Below are positions 1 through 5,529 of a DNA stretch of 19,864 nt, in pieces. Made by a program: the position numbers and the translations under genes. Source of the stretch: JBAVQS01 sp049694275 (GTDB taxonomy: Bacteria; Chloroflexota; Anaerolineae; UBA4142; SHND01); the NCBI GenBank assembly GCA_049694275.1, contig JBAVQS010000226.1:1-19864 (forward strand), in the 5' to 3' direction. Every line of letters begins with the position of its first letter. Positions within the stretch are counted from its first letter, which is position 1. The notes under the pieces were generated by a model. That model ran no database searches and was not told the origin of the DNA. It was given only the letters and a program-made list of their open reading frames with translations.

Positions 1-677
1 TTGTCGTCGATTGCGTCGAGGTGCGCCAGAATCCCTTCGACGCTCCCATGCGCCTGGAGGAGCCGGGTTGCGGTCTTGTCGCCGATGCCGGGCACGCCGG
101 GAATATTGTCCGAGGCGTCGCCGCGCAGCGCCTTGAAATCGATCAATTGCACCGGGGCGAACCCATAGCGCTCTTTGACCTGTGCCTCGTCATACAGGAC
201 CATGTCGCCAAAGCGCTGGGTGAAGGTCAGGACTTGGGTGTGCGCATCGATCAGTTGAAAGGCATCCGTATCGCCGGTGACAATGATGGTGCGAACCGCC
301 CCGGCGCTTGCCTGCGCGGCCAGCGTGCCAAGGAGGTCGTCTGCCTCATACCCTTCGAGAGCGAAAACCGGGATGCCGAAAAGGGCGACGAGCCCGCGGA
401 CGCGCCGTATCTGCGCGGCGAGGTCCTCAGGCAGCCGGGGGCGCGTGGCCTTGTACGCGGGGAACCGGTCGGCGCGGGTGCTCCGGCCGACGTCAAAGGC
501 CGCGCCGACATAGCGGGGCTGGATGTCCTTGAGCACCTTGAGGAGAGTGCTCGTGAACCCATAGACCGCTTTGGTCGGCTCGCCCGCCGGCGAGAGGAGA
601 TCGGTTTGGATGGCATGATAGGCGCGATGAATGAGGGCATGCGCATCCAACAATACGAGTGTGCCGTCCTGTTCCAT
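1..677 (-). CDS. polA: DNA polymerase I, N-terminal 5'-3' exonuclease domain (partial, runs off window)
   Basis: Only the first 225 codons lie in the window, so this could be full PolA or a stand-alone 5' nuclease. The visible protein is a FEN-type 5'-3' exonuclease, which removes RNA primers and flaps during replication and repair. Seen directly: an N-terminal LLDAHALIHRAYHA motif with the first metal-binding Asp, the YEADDLLGTLA acidic motif, TGDTDAFQL, and the helix-3-turn-helix region GDASDNIPGVPGIGDKTATR that grips the DNA substrate. The ATG at 677 is the only start giving the complete first motif. No Shine-Dalgarno is visible. Instead a 13-bp hairpin ends nine bases upstream. The upstream neighbour (736-1122) is on the same strand and may be co-transcribed. 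Family assignment is very secure; polA versus short exonuclease is an inference from general frequency. Confidence 0.88.
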   Translation of the reverse strand, partial: MEQDGTLVLLDAHALIHRAYHAIQTDLLSPAGEPTKAVYGFTSTLLKVLKDIQPRYVGAAFDVGRSTRADRFPAYKATRPRLPEDLAAQIRRVRGLVALFGIPVFALEGYEADDLLGTLAAQASAGAVRTIIVTGDTDAFQLIDAHTQVLTFTQRFGDMVLYDEAQVKERYGFAPVQLIDFKALRGDASDNIPGVPGIGDKTATRLLQAHGSVEGILAHLDAIDD

Positions 678-686
678 GTGATATGT

Positions 687-721
687 AGAGACACCCGCCT
701 CGAAGCGGGGCGGGTGTCTCT
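687..721 (-). terminator. 13-bp hairpin between the hypothetical gene and polA
   Basis: Arms 687-699 and 709-721 are perfectly complementary (AGAGACACCCGCC and its complement) around a 9-base loop. Read on the minus strand it follows the stop of the 736-1122 gene and ends nine bases before the polA ATG. It has no U-run on either side, so it is not a textbook intrinsic terminator. It may be a partial terminator, an mRNA-stability hairpin, or a structure limiting polA translation. Confidence 0.5.
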
Positions 722-735
722 CGTTCTCGAAGGGT

Positions 736-1122
736 CTAGCTCAGCTTTTCGAGATTTTTTACCCCTGCTTGCTCCAGCTCGGCAATACGCGCGGCGCCAT
801 CCCGGACGCGCCATTCGAGCACGATGTCGCCGTTGGTATCGCGATAGGCGACCGTGGCGCGATGGCCGAGGACACGCTCGAACGCGTCAAAGGCATCATT
901 ATCGGCCTCTTGCAGCCGCGCCACGAAATAATCCATCGGCACCCATTCCAGCGTAAGGGGATGGATGGAGCGCCAGGAACCGGTGCATTTGATCGGCGGC
1001 TCGGCCTGGACGCAGGTGACATAGGTATCGCCGAAACCGGCGGCCCAAAAGGCCAACCGGACGGCATTCTCAATACCGTGGCGTGAAGCGGGCAACTGCT
1101 TGGTAAACCAATAGGGCGTCAT
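736..1122 (-). CDS. Hypothetical protein, 128 aa
   Basis: I do not recognise this protein. It is a soluble, Trp-rich sequence of 128 residues with no signal peptide, membrane segment or repeated motif. The middle part (about residues 60-110) has the acidic, amphipathic character of a small alpha/beta domain: FVARLQEADNDAFDAFERVL followed by VAYRDTNGDIVLEWRVRDG, which reads like two strands around a turn. A GGGAG Shine-Dalgarno lies seven bases upstream of the ATG at 1122, supporting this start. A TAAAAT-like -10 is present further upstream without a convincing -35. The gene is followed by the hairpin at 687-721 and then polA on the same strand, so co-transcription is possible. It is probably a real gene given the ribosome binding site and clean spacing, but its function is unknown. 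Confidence 0.65.
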   Translation of the reverse strand: MTPYWFTKQLPASRHGIENAVRLAFWAAGFGDTYVTCVQAEPPIKCTGSWRSIHPLTLEWVPMDYFVARLQEADNDAFDAFERVLGHRATVAYRDTNGDIVLEWRVRDGAARIAELEQAGVKNLEKLS

Positions 1123-1213
1123 CCGTCGGCTCCCAAAGAAAGGATTCGTGTGCAGGGCTATTTTACCATAGAATTGCAGAGAGGCCAGTTATCATGCAGC
1201 TAATTTTTGTGAT

Positions 1214-1354
1214 ACTATTACGGCCGAGATATTGGCCGGCGAGGCGCGCACACAGGTGTGGCAACAACTCATTACGACCGCGCCCGCTTACGCCAATTAT
1301 TCAAAGCAGACCACGCGCGAGATCCCACTCGTGTTCTTGCGCCCCACCCCATAA
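1214..1354 (+). pseudogene. Orphan C-terminal fragment of a DUF385/Ddn-like deazaflavin-dependent nitroreductase
   Basis: This stretch translates from 1214 as TITAEILAGEARTQVWQQL, then PAYANYSKQTTREIPLVFLRP, then a TAA at 1352. The run A-E-x-L-x-G-E-A-R, then P-x-Y-A-x-Y-x-x-x-T-x-R-E-I-P-L-V and the terminal L-x-P, matches what I know of the C-terminus of F420-dependent nitroreductase-family (DUF385) proteins. Those are normally about 130-150 residues long. Only about 46 codons are recognisable. The same frame stays open upstream (from at least 1187), but that sequence does not look like the family and has no plausible start. I therefore call it a decayed remnant. The rest of the gap 1123-1411 holds only promoter-like AT-rich sequence near 1190-1216 (TTATCA-18-TACTAT) and the leader of the next gene. 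Confidence 0.55.
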
Positions 1355-1411
1355 TCCGCGTGACGCAGGCGCAGGCCCGCGTCGGCTTTTAACGACAAGA
1401 GAGGCCGGGCG

Positions 1412-2416
1412 ATGAGCAACCAGCAAAAAGAGCACGTGCTCGAACTGAGCAAAGCAATGATCGGGTGCCTGGGAGCGATTGGCGCAGCCTGCGTGGGCGG
1501 AGTGATCACGCTGGTTACGGTGTTTGGCCCGCAACTGATGCCGACGCGCGCTAAAGACCCAACCCCACTGGTCATCCTGATTGCCCCGACGGCGGCGCCG
1601 CCTTTCCCCGTGACCGAAACGAAAAGCGCACCGGCAACGGTTCCGCCGCCATCCGGAGCGCACACGGCCACCACGGCGCCCACGCCGACAAATGAGCTGC
1701 GGGTCCTGCCAACGATCGCGCGACAAGCGGCAGGCAGTTTCACCTCGCTCCAGTTTGCGGCCGGGATTACCGCCGACCGGAAACCGGTCGAGACGAACGG
1801 GCAGTTTCCCGAAGGGATTACGCAGATTTATGCGCTGTACGACTATGCCGGGATGAGCCCCGGGACTGCCTGGCGCGATGAATGGTACCGCGACGGCGTT
1901 TTGCAAATGAACCTGGCCGGCTCGTATCACTGGGACGGCGACCAAGCGGGGACCGACTGGATACGGGTTACCGACGCCAATGGGTTGGCGGCAGGACAAT
2001 GGGAAGTGCGTTTGTATATTGGGGATCGCCAGGCGCAAAAAGGGACGTTTGTCATCGAGCGCCGGGAGGCCGGCGCACCCTCTTTGGGGCCGATCCATTT
2101 TGCCGAGGGCGAAGATAACCACCAGCCAGTACAGATACACCAACCCGACGCGAATTTTGCAAGCGGGACGCAGGCCGTATATGCCTTTTGCGATGCGGGC
2201 AACATGCCCAACGGAACCGCGTTGAGAATCGAATGGTATCGGGATGGAACGTATTTGCCAGATCCGTCGACAAATGCCACCTGGCAATCAGACCCCAACA
2301 AGAGTAATTTCTGGGTCAAGCTATCGAATGACGCCGGACTCCAATCGGGAACCTACGAACTGAAAATGTATATCGACGGCAAGCTGGCGCAATTGGGAAC
2401 GTTCGTCATCGAGTAA
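1412..2416 (+). CDS. Bitopic membrane protein with a tandemly duplicated extracytoplasmic domain
   Basis: This is a 334-residue protein. A short cytoplasmic N-terminus is followed by one hydrophobic helix (about 16-40), then a Pro/Thr/Ala-rich linker (about 45-100). Two copies of one beta-rich domain follow (about 112-216 and 226-334). Each copy carries the landmarks F-A, a central Y-A-x-x-D/C-x-A-G-x-M-x-x-G-T-A, E-W-Y-R-D-G (157-162 and 274-279), W-x-x-V/K-x-x-x-D/N-A-x-G-L, and a terminal G-T-F-V-I-E (211-216 and 329-334). The period is about 117-118 residues. AGAGAGG lies upstream of the ATG at 1412. The domain resembles beta-sandwich modules of Chloroflexota surface proteins. It may bind polymer or ligand outside the cell, but that is inference. 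A long minus-strand ORF over the same bases is a shadow. The gene ends seven bases from the convergent hydrolase gene. Confidence 0.82.
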   Translation: MSNQQKEHVLELSKAMIGCLGAIGAACVGGVITLVTVFGPQLMPTRAKDPTPLVILIAPTAAPPFPVTETKSAPATVPPPSGAHTATTAPTPTNELRVLPTIARQAAGSFTSLQFAAGITADRKPVETNGQFPEGITQIYALYDYAGMSPGTAWRDEWYRDGVLQMNLAGSYHWDGDQAGTDWIRVTDANGLAAGQWEVRLYIGDRQAQKGTFVIERREAGAPSLGPIHFAEGEDNHQPVQIHQPDANFASGTQAVYAFCDAGNMPNGTALRIEWYRDGTYLPDPSTNATWQSDPNKSNFWVKLSNDAGLQSGTYELKMYIDGKLAQLGTFVIE

Positions 2417-2423
2417 TCCACTT

Positions 2424-3269
2424 TTAATCGGCCAAGCGTTCGTCCGTGATCCTGGCAAGGAAAACGCGGATGACTTGCAGGTAGCGATCCAGTTGATCGC
2501 GGCGGATGCTATGGCCTGCGGCCGGGATGTGAGCAATTTCAAGTTGGGGGATGAGGGACTGGAGCGCAGCGGCGCTTGCCGCCGTAACCACTGCACCCTG
2601 CGCGAGGTCGGCCGTGATCAATAGAGCCGGACAGGTGATACGGCGCAATAAAGCCGGCCAGTCGACGCGCGTATCAGTCCTAGAGTCCAAGGCTGCAATG
2701 ACGTTGGGACTAAAGCGGTGCTTGGCATCTGCCCATGCGCCAAGCTCGGCTTCTGACCAGTCGGGCGTGGCAGCGCGCTGCCCCGCGATCAGTTCCTCGC
2801 GTGTCTTGCGCTTGACCGATGCCATCCACAAATGGAGGTGCGATCGGCCCGGGCGAGCCTCTGACGCCCCGGCCAATTGGGGCATCCACACCGGCGGCGG
2901 GTCCTCCAGGAGAATGGCGCGCGGTATGTGAGGATAGGCGCCTGCGAGTGCAAGGGCCGCCGTTGCGCCCATTGAGTGTCCCAGGACGATGGGCTGATCC
3001 AGTCTCAGTTTTGCAATGACGCCGGCTAAATCCTTTGCGTGTCGGGTCGGGCCATAGCCACGGCGGGGGGCGTCCGATCGACCATGCCCGCGGGCGTCAA
3101 CCATCACTACGTCGTACTCTGGCGCGAGCGCCTGAGCAACCGGCGTCCAACACAACCCATCATCGGTAATGCCATGCGCGAGGACGAGCGGCGGCCGGTC
3201 GCCTCCGGTACGCGTATAGTGCAGCCTCAGCTTGTTGACCTCGACATCACCAGCTTGCCATTCATTCAT
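2424..3269 (-). CDS. Alpha/beta-fold hydrolase, 281 aa
   Basis: This is a cytoplasmic serine hydrolase of the alpha/beta-hydrolase superfamily. The substrate cannot be read from sequence. Seen: the oxyanion-hole HG (residues 32-33 in LVLAHGITDDG), strand motif VVMVDARGHGRSD, the nucleophile elbow GHSMG with Ser99, a likely acid Asp near 221 (LLITADLAQG), and the catalytic His near 253 (AAGHSIRRD). The length is ordinary for the family. I place the start at the ATG at 3269 because AGAGGGG lies eight bases upstream. An in-frame start 20 codons earlier lacks a ribosome site and would include the promoter-proximal leader. A TTGACT-17-TACAAT promoter lies upstream, so it is a single-gene unit. It converges with the 1412-2416 gene with seven bases between stops and no room for a separate terminator. 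Confidence 0.92.
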   Translation of the reverse strand: MNEWQAGDVEVNKLRLHYTRTGGDRPPLVLAHGITDDGLCWTPVAQALAPEYDVVMVDARGHGRSDAPRRGYGPTRHAKDLAGVIAKLRLDQPIVLGHSMGATAALALAGAYPHIPRAILLEDPPPVWMPQLAGASEARPGRSHLHLWMASVKRKTREELIAGQRAATPDWSEAELGAWADAKHRFSPNVIAALDSRTDTRVDWPALLRRITCPALLITADLAQGAVVTAASAAALQSLIPQLEIAHIPAAGHSIRRDQLDRYLQVIRVFLARITDERLAD

Positions 3270-3319
3270 GTGAACATCCCCTCTTTCGAGACACAGCCAT
3301 CGCGTGACGTAATAATCAA

Positions 3320-3348
3320 ATTGTAACATCGCGGAAACCGGGAGTCAA
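3320..3348 (-). promoter_or_regulatory. Vegetative promoter of the alpha/beta hydrolase gene
   Basis: On the minus strand, TTGACT (3348-3343), a 17-base spacer and TACAAT (3325-3320) form a near-consensus housekeeping promoter. The predicted start near 3313 gives a leader of about 44 bases that contains the AGAGGGG ribosome site. Confidence 0.75.
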
Positions 3349-3506
3349 AGTCGGCTGAAGATCGCGCGCGCGGCCAAGGTAGTGACAACCCACTGCCCTG
3401 ACAGCGATCATTGGATGATAAAATCGTTCTCAGCCCCATGTTTATAAACGAGAAAACCGCCGGCAAGGACGGCGCGGCGCATGAAAAAGAATTTTCGGCG
3501 GTGGTA

Positions 3507-3535
3507 TTGACACCGGCGGTGAATTATCGTATAGT
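3507..3535 (+). promoter_or_regulatory. Strong vegetative promoter of the 3542 structured RNA
   Basis: A perfect -35 TTGACA (3507-3512), an exact 17-base spacer and TATAGT (3530-3535). Counting seven bases puts +1 at A3542, which is also the first base of the closing helix of the downstream RNA. No reading frame on this strand follows, so the promoter is best explained as driving a non-coding RNA. Confidence 0.82.
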
Positions 3536-3541
3536 ATAGTT

Positions 3542-3895
3542 ACAGGGAGTTCCAAGGAATTGGATGCCTCTCTTCCGAAGCTAGCTGGAATCATCTGGAT
3601 CAGGTGAGGGATCACATGACCAGAGGGAGTATCCAGAGTGGGGCGCTCTCAAAGCGGTGAAACTTGAAGTTGACCGGATAGAAATCCTGAAGCATATCTA
3701 GTCAGGGTAACTACGATCAGCCAGAAAAGCGGAGCAGAGAGAGTATCCGGCAGAGTGATCGCTGAATCTCAAAAATACGGTCAAAAGCGGTATTGCGAGA
3801 ACAAGCGAAAACCTAAAGGACGGACGAGACTGCAAGAAGGTTACTTGGGACCCCTGTATTTTTGCGCCTGTTGCATGCAACAGGCGCGTTTCTAT
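3542..3895 (+). ncRNA. Unrecognised structured non-coding RNA (about 350 nt)
   Basis: The region has no credible ORF, yet it has a consensus promoter, a closing helix and a terminator. The 5' end (3542-3547, bulged A3548, 3549-3556) pairs with 3844-3857: 14 base pairs with one G-U. Inside I see a nested arm: 3561-3565 with 3631-3635, then 3567-3571 with 3622-3626. That arm contains a GTGA-GGGA-TCAC hairpin (3604-3615) and a TTCC/GGAA hairpin (3573-3590). Further on, 3674-3680 can pair with 3744-3750 (CCGGATA/TATCCGG) and 3714-3719 with 3756-3761 (CGATCA/TGATCG). Together these would form a pseudoknot. I compared it by eye with RNase P, tmRNA, SRP, 6S and group I cores and saw none of their signatures. 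The 3' end abuts the hpt stop codon on the other strand, so it is not a riboswitch for a plus-strand gene. Promoter and helices are seen; the ncRNA status is inferred. Confidence 0.7.
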
Positions 3896-3897
3896 TT
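3864..3897 (+). terminator. Intrinsic terminator of the structured RNA, overlapping the hpt stop
   Basis: A 24-base perfect palindrome (3864-3887) folds to a GC-rich stem with a minimal CATG apex and is followed by GTTTCTATTT. The U-rich side is on the plus strand. It overlaps the last codons of hpt on the minus strand, where the palindrome could also slow polymerase but lacks a U-run. Confidence 0.75.
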
Positions 3898-4467
3898 GGA
3901 GCGACTGCCAAAGACATGGGGCTTGAGCACCCCGACGAAGGGGAGGTGGCGGTATTTTTCGCGATAGTCGAGACCATAGCCGACGACAAGGCGGTCGGGG
4001 AGGTCAAGGCCTTTGTATTTGCAGTGAACATCAATCAGGCGGTGCTGGGACTTGTTGAACAGCGTGCAAACCTCTATGCTCGCGGGATGTCGCAGGCGGA
4101 GATTGCGGAGGATATAGTTGAGCGTGAGGCCGGTGTCGATCACGTCCTCGACAAAGAGGACATGCCGGCCGGTGATGGAGGTATCGAGGTCCTTGACAAG
4201 ACGAACGAGGCCACGGTCGCGCGAGGCGGCGGAATAGCTGGAGATGGAGATGAAATCGACCTGAACCGGGATGGTGATGGCGCGCAAGAGGTCGGACATG
4301 AAATAGAGGACCCCTTTGAGCGCGCCGACCAGGATAGGATCTTGCCCGGCGTACTCACGCGAGATGGCTGCGCCCATTTCGCCGACGACACGCTGGATGT
4401 CGGAGGAAGTGTAAAGGACCTCACCGATATCGGCAAGCAGAACACTGTGAGATGGCGAGTGGGTCAT
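3892..4467 (-). CDS. hpt: Hypoxanthine phosphoribosyltransferase
   Basis: A purine salvage enzyme of the cytosol that transfers phosphoribose from PRPP to hypoxanthine (and usually guanine) to give IMP/GMP. The 191-residue length is typical. The PRPP-binding signature VLFVEDVIDTGLTL spans residues 103-116, with the acidic pair E107-D108 and the D-T-G loop. An upstream L-x-G-A-L-K-G-V loop (about 47-53) matches the pyrophosphate loop, and the C-terminal LVVGYGLDYREKYRHLPFVG is characteristic of Hpt. The ATG at 4467 starts the family-typical N-terminus. A GAGGA lies 13 bases upstream, slightly far. It is the last gene of a minus-strand run after the PD-(D/E)XK-like gene (49-base gap), so it may share that transcript. 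The stop overlaps the terminator of the opposing RNA. Confidence 0.95.
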   Translation of the reverse strand: MTHSPSHSVLLADIGEVLYTSSDIQRVVGEMGAAISREYAGQDPILVGALKGVLYFMSDLLRAITIPVQVDFISISSYSAASRDRGLVRLVKDLDTSITGRHVLFVEDVIDTGLTLNYILRNLRLRHPASIEVCTLFNKSQHRLIDVHCKYKGLDLPDRLVVGYGLDYREKYRHLPFVGVLKPHVFGSRSK

Positions 4468-4516
4468 GATCAGAAACAGATCCTCGAAAGGGGGCGGCGC
4501 GCGAGGGGAACCTGAC

Positions 4517-4900
4517 CTACTGTGCGTCGGTGCCCTGCATGCGGGCGGCTTCCTGGTCGAGACCGTATTTGACCATGAGGTCGCGCATTTCGCGGCGCTT
4601 GAAGAGCCTGATGTTGATGTCGGGATAGAGCTCGTGCATGAGGCGCATTTTGCGGTTCTTGACGGTCGAAAGCTGCGGGCGCAGGGTGGTCAATTCGACG
4701 TAGAGATCCTGATCGGGCAGATAGAAATCAGGCGCAAAAGCCAGCGTGACAACGCCGTTCGCATTCCATTCCAGGGGAAAGGTACGAGGCTCGTACTCCC
4801 ACCGAATTCCATAGAAATTGAGGATACGGGCAAAGGCCTCTTCGGCCGGATGGGAGAAGCGAACGCGCCCGTTATCAGATGGCGCTGGCGGTGTGCTCAT
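4517..4900 (-). CDS. Small PD-(D/E)XK nuclease-like protein, 127 aa
   Basis: This is probably a compact restriction-endonuclease-fold protein. The order is an N-terminal acidic helix (SHPAEEAFARILNFYGIRWEYEPRTF), a beta hairpin with FAPDFYLPD (candidate metal Asp), then YVELTTL (candidate Glu) and KNRKMRLM supplying Lys/Arg. The ending PDINIRLFKRREMRDL resembles the last strand and helix of the fold. Assignment is by pattern only, and no specific family is recognised. A longer in-frame ORF reaches 5158, but that extension lies inside the kinase-like gene and has low-complexity Ser/Pro/Arg composition, so I take the ATG at 4900. This still overlaps the 3' end of the upstream gene by 26 bases, and no Shine-Dalgarno is seen, suggesting translational coupling. 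The function could be nucleic-acid processing or a catalytically inert fold. Confidence 0.72.
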   Translation of the reverse strand: MSTPPAPSDNGRVRFSHPAEEAFARILNFYGIRWEYEPRTFPLEWNANGVVTLAFAPDFYLPDQDLYVELTTLRPQLSTVKNRKMRLMHELYPDINIRLFKRREMRDLMVKYGLDQEAARMQGTDAQ

Positions 4901-5486
4901 GTTGCGGCGGTGGGCTCGCCGGCCGGCCAGACTGATGTGGCACGGCGGCGACGACAATTTCGGCGGCAGAGGCGCAGTCGAGCTGCGCCGTGTTGACAAC
5001 GAGATCGTAGAGCTCGGGATCCTCCCAGCGTACATGATAAAAACGCTTGAGATAGTTGCGGCGGTAGTGATCGCTCGCCTCGATTTGCGCGGCGGCCGCC
5101 GCGGGGGAGATGCCATAGCGGGCAGTAAGGCGCTCGACGCGCAGCGCAAGGGGCGCAATCACCCGAACATGCAGGATATTGGGAAGATCGCGCAGAATGA
5201 CCTGCCCCGCGCGCCCAATGATGACCACGTTTCCTTCGGACACGAGCTCTAGCATGACCTGGCTAATCGCCTGGTGGTAGGCCTTGCTGGCGCGGGGGGA
5301 AGGCGACATGCCTAAAAGGCCGAGCTCATCAATGTCGGCCAGTGCGGCCTCGGGAGCGCCGGCCCGGCGAGCTGCCTGGTTGAGCACCTCGCGGCGGACA
5401 AGGCGGTAGCCCAGTCGCGCGGCGACCTCGGTCGCAATCTCGACCCCAAGGCTGCCTAATTGTCGCGAGACGGTAATTGTGGTCAT
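4875..5486 (-). CDS. Cytidylate kinase-like protein (Cytidylate_kin2 family)
   Basis: This 203-residue P-loop protein is of the cytidylate kinase-like type, which would phosphorylate nucleoside monophosphates; the actual substrate is not proven. The start MTTITVSRQLGSLGVEIATE matches the family, in which the loop normally reads S-R-Q-x-G-S-G-G. Here the third position is Leu (GSLG), so nucleotide binding may be altered. Further landmarks are the VVIIGRAGQVILRDLPNILHVRVIAPLALRVER-type core (about 95-130) and a C-terminal Arg-rich HYRRNYLKRFYHV lid. I choose the ATG at 5486. A TTG start 12 codons upstream lies on the -35 box. The promoter places +1 at this ATG, so the mRNA may be leaderless. 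The 3' end overlaps the PD-(D/E)XK-like gene. Confidence 0.85.
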   Translation of the reverse strand: MTTITVSRQLGSLGVEIATEVAARLGYRLVRREVLNQAARRAGAPEAALADIDELGLLGMSPSPRASKAYHQAISQVMLELVSEGNVVIIGRAGQVILRDLPNILHVRVIAPLALRVERLTARYGISPAAAAAQIEASDHYRRNYLKRFYHVRWEDPELYDLVVNTAQLDCASAAEIVVAAVPHQSGRPASPPPQHEHTASAI

Positions 5487-5493
5487 CCCCTCT

Positions 5494-5522
5494 ATTATAG
5501 CGAGCGGCGCCGGCAAATGCAA
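5494..5522 (-). promoter_or_regulatory. Promoter predicting a leaderless mRNA for the kinase-like gene
   Basis: On the minus strand TTGCAT (5522-5517), a 17-base spacer and a perfect TATAAT (5499-5494) are followed by exactly seven bases and then the ATG at 5486. The expected +1 is therefore the A of the start codon. The intervening AGAGGGG abuts the ATG and is too close to act as a Shine-Dalgarno. Confidence 0.65.
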
Positions 5523-5529
5523 TCTGCAC

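Noticed and set aside
21..956. 311-codon plus-strand ORF
   Set aside because: It is antisense to the clearly recognised polA exonuclease domain and the hypothetical gene. Its protein is Arg/Gly/Ala-rich with no family signature.
1301..2287. 328-codon minus-strand ORF
   Set aside because: It overlaps the 1412-2416 gene, which has a membrane anchor, a ribosome site and an internally repeated domain. The minus frame has shadow-type Arg/Gly composition.
3542..3857. Identification of the RNA as RNase P, tmRNA, SRP or 6S RNA
   Set aside because: I looked for GAGGAAAGTCC/ACAGAA, the tRNA-like ends of tmRNA, the SRP loop motif and a 6S central bubble and did not find them.
3862..4515. 217-codon plus-strand ORF
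   Set aside because: It is antisense to hpt, which carries the full PRPP motif.
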